From NCBI RefSeq assembly GCF_048544455.1, contig NC_133534.1, positions 88,007,637 through 88,071,636 on the forward strand: a stretch of DNA of 64,000 nucleotides, read 5' to 3'. The DNA is from Silene latifolia (Eukaryota > Streptophyta > Magnoliopsida > Caryophyllales > Caryophyllaceae). The translations under genes and the position numbers were made by a program. Shown here one piece after another: positions 58,064 to 64,000 of the stretch. The notes under the pieces were generated by a model, which saw only the letters and a program-made list of their open reading frames with translations, was not told the origin of the DNA and searched no databases. Each line of letters opens with the position of its first letter. The first letter of the stretch is position 1.

Positions 58064-59788
58064 GTCGGACCCTCTCGGGCTATGTTTCGGTTACTTGTCA
58101 TTAGGAGCACCTAGACCAAAACAATATTTATATCTCCACAAACAACTCTACTATTAGTACAGAGGTAAGTAAAGGTCGGATCCCAAAGGACGGGTATTGA
58201 AGCAAGATTTTCGATTGCAAGTAGCAGTTTCTAGGGGTGTCACAATTTGGGGTTTGAAGTAGAAGATCACTAAATTAAATAGCAATAAAAGTAAACAAGC
58301 AAGATGATTAAAAAGGGATGTAAACAATTGATAAAAAGCACTAGGGTGTCATGAGGTCATAGGGGATTCATGAGAATTGATCATAAAAACATATTCTGAA
58401 ATTATAAGCAAGCAATTATTGTTGTGATGGATCGAGTTGGTTTATATCTTACAATCCTAGGAAGGTTTGGGTCCCGGAGCCGAATCGTTTAGATTATACA
58501 ACACCTACAAGTCGACTTAATCCTCCCTACTCAACTATATCCATGGTCTAATGAGACTCGAGTTGGTTTATATCTTACAAGTCTCATTTAAAAGGTAAGT
58601 GATGGGTAAAAATGCAAGGATTCATAGGCTCGTATTTCATCAAACATAACATGTGCATAAGTTGAGATCACAACAAGCAAGCAAATAAATTATGAAAACA
58701 TATTAAATTAAGCATGAATGATCCCCCATGTTGGTTTCCCCTAATTACCCATTAACTCTAGTTAAAGAAACTACTCACTCATCATCATGGTAAACATGCT
58801 AGCAAGGTTGTCAATCATACTAACAAAGCAAAACATGATGAACAAATAAAGACGATTAACAATAATTAAAAAGGGATTAAAAGAATTATACCTACTAATG
58901 ATTCCAATAATAAAGCAAAGAATAATAGAAGTACTTGATGAATGATTGGAAGGTTGTCAATCTCCCAATAATAACCCAAATAATCTTCAATTACCCAAAA
59001 TAAAAGATGAACAAAAGAGAGATTAAGGAAATGAGATTTGTATTAAGACTTGATTAAAAGTTGATTACAAGATTAAGAAGAGATTAGAATGATATAAACT
59101 ACACTAGAGATTGATAAGAAGAACATGATTATCTAATTAGACTAATAGGTATTTATAGTGGGGATTAGGTACACAAATTAGGGTTTACTAAGGGCTTAAA
59201 TGACGATTAAGTCCATGAGGAATCACTCCTCTCAAAAGAGATGCCGGTATCCTTTTTGCCGGTCTTTCCGAAATATGCGCATCCTTCATAGAACAAGAAG
59301 AAAATGAAAGTTGTTGTAACACAATCCGAGCGTCCAAGGCATCGGGACTAGCGGATTGCCTGGCTGCGGGACGAGCGGATTCCTTGGCCGGACGCTCGGA
59401 TTCTGGCCATCTTGGACGAGCGTCCCGAGGGTCAAGCCGCTCGGATTCTGGATCAGTTTTCTTCTTTTCTTTCTCCTTCTTCCAACAATCCTCGTGGATC
59501 TTGGCGGAGATGCAAGGATCTTTCCTCAACATTGCCCATCTACTATAATATGTACAAAGGCCTTCTTGTCTCGTCTTCTGTTTGATGCTTGGTCATTGAA
59601 TTCAATCAATTTAGCTCTATTTTGCTATGAAAATGCAAGGTTTGCACTCCTTTCCTACCAAGGGAACAAAACCTAAAATAATATGCAAAACAAAGGACTA
59701 AAGATAGTAAATGACCGAAATATGCACTAAAAAGCATGGGAACAAGGCTAATTCGGGGACTAAATATGCTCAAATAATGGTCACATCA
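58064..59788 (-). repeat. 5' LTR of Athila-like element 2
   Basis: Matches 48788-50505 with a few changes per 60 bases. TATAAATA at 59150-59157 and the GAGCG/GCTCG array at about 59325-59455. The inner end reads GGGTCCGACC before the primer site. Confidence 0.9.
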
Positions 59789-60268
59789 GTTAGGTGGTGT
59801 GCCGAGTGAATTGAGGTATGAGAACTGTTTAAGTAAGAGAGCCTTGGATATGGAAATGGTGAGTGTTTAGATTATAGGCGGTTATCTTTGACAAGCGATG
59901 GTGATGAGGATAATGAGAAGATATAGCTAAGGATTTAGTATTAGTGAGTTACGAGGACGTAAAATTTGTCTTAAGAGGAGTAGGATGCGATAAAAGAGAG
60001 TTTTTTATGGTTGTGCATGTTGTAGTATAATTGGAAGTAGAGTGTTGGTGTAGCATAACGGTCATGGTCGTGCTTGTAGTAGTTCGATGTTTAAGAATGA
60101 GAGAATATTTCGATAGTGCTGACAGTTGGATGATGATGTTTATGAGTTCGATAGTATTGACAGTTGGATGATAATGTTTATGAGTTCGAGAGTGTTGACA
60201 GTGGGATGATGATGTTTATGAGTGTGAGTAAACTTCGAGGACGAAGTTCCTTTTAAGGGTGGTAGAAT
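59789..60268 (+). other. 3' end of the Tekay-like element 2 internal region
   Basis: Non-coding continuation of 48782. It holds three tandem copies of a 38-base unit (60109-60222), then AACTTCGAGGACGAAGTT (60231-60248) and the polypurine tract (60250-60268) before the 3' LTR. Confidence 0.75.
60109..60222 (+). repeat. Three tandem copies of a 38-base unit
   Basis: Units 60109-60146, 60147-60184 and 60185-60222, each starting TTCGA and ending TTTATGAG, with a few changes. They end nine bases before the GGACGAAGTT polypurine module. Confidence 0.9.
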
Positions 60269-61444
60269 GTAACATTCCGTTTGATGTTATGAGTGTGTTG
60301 ATATCGCATTTTCTAGTGGATAATATGTTACGGAGCTAGCAGCGTTTGTGGATAGTAGTTGGTAGTGTTTGGAGTTGGTGTCGAGAGAGACTATGACGTA
60401 GTTGATACGATATCGAGAGCCGTGTTGTGGAGGTAGGCATAGTTGGTCTTAAGAGTTCATGTGTTATAGGTTGGGGTTTTGTTTTGAGTTCGTAGTTGCG
60501 TTGTTGTGTCTTAATCGAGTTTATATGTTTGTTTTTATGTATGGGTTGCACTTCGGGGACGAACTACCTTTTAAGGAGGGAAGACTGTAATACTACGGGT
60601 TTCTATGTCTATGGGTACTCTATCGAGTGGGGCTTACTCTGTCGAGTAAGTATGTTTTTTACGGAAAATAGTAGTCTGCCTGATGGGTACTCGATCGAGT
60701 ACGTGTGGCACTCGGTCGAGTAAGGGGCACTCGATCGAGTATGTCACTTACTCGATCGAGTAAGTGTGTTTTACGGGTGATTTTGACGGGTTTTCTTAAT
60801 AATGCGGGATTAGTAAATAAAGCCTTCGTCATCTTTCTTAATCTCTTTTATCATTCTACAAACCCCTTTTAAGAAGAAAAGAAGTTACATAAGTGTGTTC
60901 CTCACATTGTTAACAAATCCACAAGGCTAGGAGTGTCAGATCATCTTGTTCTTTACGCCGTTGTGATCCTTTTGTCGAGGGTAAGCTTTTTATATAATTT
61001 TTATAATGTTTTGTTAAAGTTGGTTGAAACCCTAATTGGGTAATTTGGGCGTTTTGGGGAGTATTTTTGATGTTAGATTGTGATTGTATGATTGTATGTT
61101 TGATAGGAAGTAATTTCAGTGAAGGACGATGTTGATTAGCTGATTGTGACGATCTTGGTGATTGCTATTTCAAGTAGGGTTTCCATACTCAGTATTAGTT
61201 ACATGATTGTGTGGTGATTGTTGTTGTGACTATTGGTTACGTATAATGTTGGTTGATCTGGTTGGTTGTGGATTTTCTACTATTGATTGGTTTGTATCTG
61301 TCTGTAATCTTCGGGGTGCGTCCCTGGCTGAGTGGAGTCACTTGCGAAAGTGTCTTCACGCCCTTGATTCGCCTTCTGTGGAACCCGCCACAGCATGGAT
61401 GTGCACATTAATGAACATGGGTTTGTCGCTCGATGGAGATGAGC
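60269..61444 (+). repeat. 3' LTR of Tekay-like element 2, cut by CACTA
   Basis: Starts TGTAACATTCC like 43195 and carries the same inner polypurine module (60550-60585) with TGTAATACT at 60586. Palindromes at 60689, 60729 and 60749, and a one-base variant at 60710. The TATA position reads TAAATAAA instead of TATATAAA. It stops at 61444, matching about 44384 of the other LTR; the rest must lie beyond the CACTA element. Confidence 0.9.
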
Positions 61445-61469
61445 CACTACAACAAAAAAACGCGGGTTA

Positions 61470-61995
61470 GTGACGGCCCCACCGACGGAAGAAAGAGGCC
61501 GTCAGAAAACACAGGTTACCGACGGATTTGTGACGGAATTTCCGTCGGTAACGTTTCCTGACGGACAATCCGTCAGTAAATATTGGCGCGTTGACAAAGT
61601 CAATGGCGCTAAAAAACCTGTGACGGAAATTCCGTGAGTAATTCCATAAAACTGACGGAATTTCCGTCATTACTATTCACATGCAACATTGGAGGACAGC
61701 TGGAAAGAGTTTAGCATAACTGACGGAATATCCGTCAGTATTTTGAAAAAACTGACGGAATATCCGTCAGTGGGTCAATTATTAGTTGATTTCAGTGTGT
61801 GACAGGGTGTCACAATAATTATCTTACTGACGGATATTCCATCAGAATTTTCAAAATACTGACGGAATTTCCGTCGGGATTTCTGCTTTAGCTGACATGT
61901 ACAGTCACTTGCATTATTTTCTGATAAAGTGAACTTATAACGGAATTTCTGTCAGTGATTTCTATTTAACCGACGGAATTTCTGTCAGATGTTTC
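61470..61995. repeat. CACTA subterminal repeats
   Basis: About ten units of the form CTGACGGAATTTCCGTCAGT, many of them near-perfect palindromes (for example 61531-61549, around 61720-61740 and 61752-61772), plus single GACGG halves. In En/Spm such repeats bind the TNPA-type protein. Confidence 0.85.
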
Positions 61996-63196
61996 TATTA
62001 TCTGAAACACGCGAATAGTTTTTCCTTCACTTTACCAAAATTCCCCCAAATCAATTAAAATCGCCTTAACCCTAACCTCCTTAAAACCCGACACTACCAC
62101 CACCCTCCTCCACTTCTGGCGCCACCACCACCACCAACACCACCACGCCGTCGCCGTCACTATAAGGTAATTAACTTTATCTTTTTTTCCTCTGTCCTTT
62201 ATCTTTTTCCTTCTCCTTCATCCTTTTCCTTCTCCTTTTCTTATTTACTTTTTTTTTTGTCCATAGCAGCCCGCCACCGCCGTCGCCGACCCACGTCCGC
62301 CGCCAACAACCCCTGCCGCCGACCCCACGTCCGCCGCCTGCCGCCACTGCCCCATCTTTTTCATTTTTTTTCAAGTTAATTAGGTATTACTCCTTTTAAT
62401 TTTTTTAATTAGTTTAATTAATTTAGATTATTAGTTATTGTTTTAATTGTTGTTGAAAAAGGGTAGGTGTTGATGCATGTTGACTTAGGATAGAAGCCAA
62501 TGTTGTGACGGATGTATGTTGTTAATTTAGATTATTAGTTATATTTTTTTTTAATGTATGCATGTTGACTTAAGATAGATATTTAATTTTATTGTTAAAA
62601 ATTAGATTATTGTTAAATGTTAATTAGAATAGTTATGAATTAGACTAGATATGTAAAATGAAATGTAAATCATGTTAGTTTGTGTTAATTGAAAAAGTAG
62701 TCATTGTTGTATGTTTGGTTTTTAATATTGTTAAAATTGTTGTTCATATTGACCTAGTACCCGTTCAAAAATTACTCACTAGGAGTAATTTTTGAATAGT
62801 CCCCGTTTTGGGACTGTCTTTGTACGTTTTAAGTCACTAAGGTAGTAAACATGTGCTTGTGATTTGTTAATGAGAAAAGAGTTTGTTGACAATTCCTTTA
62901 ATGTTCTCTAAATCCATATGTAGAGTAATTATTTATTCTATATTGTGTATTTGGATAACGGATGGGAATTGCTGCCGAATTTTTTTTCTCATTAATAAAT
63001 CACAAGTACATGTTTGATAGTGACTTAAAACGTACATTGATGGGTTTAGGTTGGAGTGATAAGGACCGAATTCAAAGAAATACAATATTTATATTGGTTA
63101 AAATGTTAAATTATTGTGTATTATGCTTGATTTTGATTGTTGTTAGGTTATTATCTTTTTTAATGACATATATAAATGTGTATATATATAATAACA
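61996..63196 (+). other. CACTA leader: C-rich simple repeats, then AT-rich sequence with foldbacks
   Basis: 62095-62155 and 62265-62350 are CCACCA/CCGCCG-rich; 62165-62260 is T/C-rich. No ORF is supported. Foldbacks lie at 62764-62796 and 62821-63036. Confidence 0.6.
62821..63036. repeat. Long foldback (about 215 bases) in the CACTA leader
   Basis: 62821-62875 (TGTACGTTTTAAGTCACT...) is the near-perfect reverse complement of 62987-63036. Weaker pairing continues inward (AATTCC and ATCC...GGAT pairs) almost to the centre near 62929. A second hairpin with 14-base perfect arms (TTCAAAAATTACTC) lies just upstream at 62764-62796. It could be a nested MITE, or a small-RNA precursor. Confidence 0.75.
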
Positions 63197-64000
63197 TGAA
63201 AAGATTAGAACGGCAGTGGATGTATGAAAGAGTAGACGAAAAAAGAAACCCAAGAAAGCATTTGCAGAGGGGGTGAAAGAGTTTATTAAATTCGCGGAAG
63301 GAAGTAGTGAGTACAAGAATTTAGGTGAAATGAGGTGTCCGTGTAAGAAATGCAAAAACCTAGGTTTTAAAAGGAAAGCAGATGTTCAAATTCATCTTTG
63401 GTCGTATGGTTTCGCAGATAATTATTATGTATGGACATATCACGGTGAGAAACTACCTAGTACAAATGCTAGTGAGAATCCTTACCGTGAGTTCGTGAAA
63501 AATGCATTGCGTGATACTGTTGACCAAATTTTGGAGGATCGACTTAATCCTGATGACTTTAACGATGAAGAAGTGCGTTATGAAACCCCGAACCCCCAAG
63601 TTTCTTCGTTCTTTAAAATGTTAGAGCAAGCCGAACAGCCGGTGTTTGAGGGAAGTGATATGAGTTTGTTGCAAGTAGCTGCTAGGTTGTTATCACTCAA
63701 ATGTGAGAACAACATATATCTCTTAGATGCGCTAATGGTTTTGTATCGTTCGTTGGTGACATAATTCCAAAGGAAAATCAAATGGCGCGCAATTTTAATG
63801 AGATTAAAAAAGTTCTGAAGAGACTCCAACTTCCCCATGAAAAGATTGATGCATGTCTCAATGGATGCATGCTTTTCTGGGAGGAAAATTCTAATCTTGA
63901 AGAATGTACAAAGTGTCGTGCATCTCGGTACAAAGGTAAAAAGAATTCAAATGGGAGACGAATTCCATGTAAACCAGTAACTTATTTCCCGCTTGCGCCA
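63197..64000 (+). pseudogene. CACTA TNP2-type transposase, N-terminal part
   Basis: Starts with MKRLERQWMYERVD (63197), the transposase-associated domain. A shift near 63230 moves to the frame GVKEFIKFAEG, MRCPCKKCKNLGF and YYVWTYHGEKL. The linker reaches LLSLKCENN, then near 63720 an ATATAT run appears two bases too long and the frame changes. The next frame (SLRCANGFVSFVGDIIPK, KIDACLNGCMLFWEEN, ECTKCRASRYKGK, YFPLAP) is the start of the TNP2 domain and runs off the window end. TNP2 proteins cut the CACTA ends; this copy has at least two shifts and so is probably inactive. Confidence 0.8.

Larger units (their letters stand above)
48788..59788 (-). mobile_element. Athila-like non-autonomous LTR retrotransposon 2
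   Basis: An 11.0-kb - strand element with 5-base target duplication GTTAG (48783-48787 and 59789-59793). In transcription order: 5' LTR (59788-58064), Asp-type primer site, gag plus protease, motif-array spacer, ATHILA ORF-1, untranslated region, polypurine tract, 3' LTR (50505-48788). It has the same gene order as element 1 and also lacks reverse transcriptase, RNase H and integrase. LTRs differ at a few bases per 60 and by one ten-base indel near 48945/58230. Right and left inner ends differ by one base, so the exact LTR end is uncertain by one or two bases. Confidence 0.9.
43195..61444 (+). mobile_element. Tekay-like non-autonomous element 2
   Basis: 5' LTR 43195-44923, iMet-type primer site, non-coding internal region (44939-48782 and 59789-60250), polypurine tract, and the first 1176 bases of the 3' LTR (60269-61444), which the CACTA element interrupts. 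The Athila-like element 2 lies inside. Without it, the internal region is about 4.3 kb and shows no gag or pol frame, so the element is non-autonomous. It lies in the Ulp1-like gene of MULE copy 3; its right target duplication is outside the window. Confidence 0.8.
61445..64000 (+). mobile_element. CACTA (En/Spm-type) transposon, left part
   Basis: Begins CACTACAACAAAAAAACG, the usual CACTA end, inside the LTR of Tekay-like element 2; AGC (61442-61444) is the expected left 3-base duplication. Subterminal GACGGAA/TTCCGTC repeats follow, then a GC-rich leader, an AT-rich region with hairpins, and a TNP2-type transposase. The right end is outside the window. It is the youngest event at this place, as it cuts the LTR. 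Confidence 0.9.

Noticed and set aside
62177..62374. 65-codon - strand ORF rich in Lys, Gly and Arg
   Set aside because: Antisense of T/C-rich and CCGCCG-rich simple sequence.
1..64000. tRNA, rRNA or ordinary host genes
   Set aside because: I found no cloverleaf, rRNA core or non-transposon exon set by reading; a dedicated search was not possible here.

Overview
This window is plant nuclear DNA, AT-rich and built almost entirely from nested transposable elements. I see no convincing host gene, tRNA, rRNA or CRISPR. FAR1-type Mutator transposases, plant Ulp1-like transposon genes, ATHILA-type ORF-1 proteins and a TNP2-type CACTA point to a eudicot with a large repeat-rich genome. A Caryophyllales source is only my guess.

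Layout. (1) 1-838: the 3' end and an LTR of an unidentified LTR element. (2) About 900-43194: an old array of Mutator-like elements (MULEs). Each copy pairs a FAR1-type transposase on the + strand with a Ulp1-like gene on the - strand, facing each other tail to tail. Copy 1 (about 1135-4104) is a deleted tandem duplicate of the start of copy 2. Copy 2 runs from about 4105 to 34400 and copy 3 from about 34400 to 43194. Copy 2 is split by an Athila-like element (9576-20424, target duplication AGAAC) and by a Tekay-like LTR element (20547-30785, duplication ACTTT), which itself holds a solo LTR. Copy 3 is split by another solo LTR (39741-42755, duplication GCAGA). (3) 43195-61444: a second Tekay-like element without pol genes. 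It is split by a second, - strand Athila-like element (48788-59788, duplication GTTAG), and its right LTR is cut by (4) a CACTA element from 61445 to the window end.

How the parts work. Both Athila-like elements have the order LTR, Asp-type primer site, gag plus aspartic protease, a motif-array spacer, ATHILA ORF-1, polypurine tract, LTR. Neither encodes reverse transcriptase, RNase H or integrase, so both would need help from other elements. Both Tekay-like elements have iMet-type primer sites, long LTRs and no pol; one keeps a single intact 224-codon ORF of unknown function.

Most interesting signals: arrays of the perfect palindrome ACTCGATCGAGT just upstream of the TATA box in LTRs of two unrelated element types and again inside one gag frame; a different motif family (GACGAGCGGATTC-like) in the same two positions of the second Athila-like element; a carpet of AGTTACA motifs through the non-coding parts of the MULEs; Ulp1 domains that have lost the catalytic cysteine; tandem polypurine-tract modules that appear to have shifted an LTR boundary; and the unknown ORF with SUMO-interaction-like motifs.
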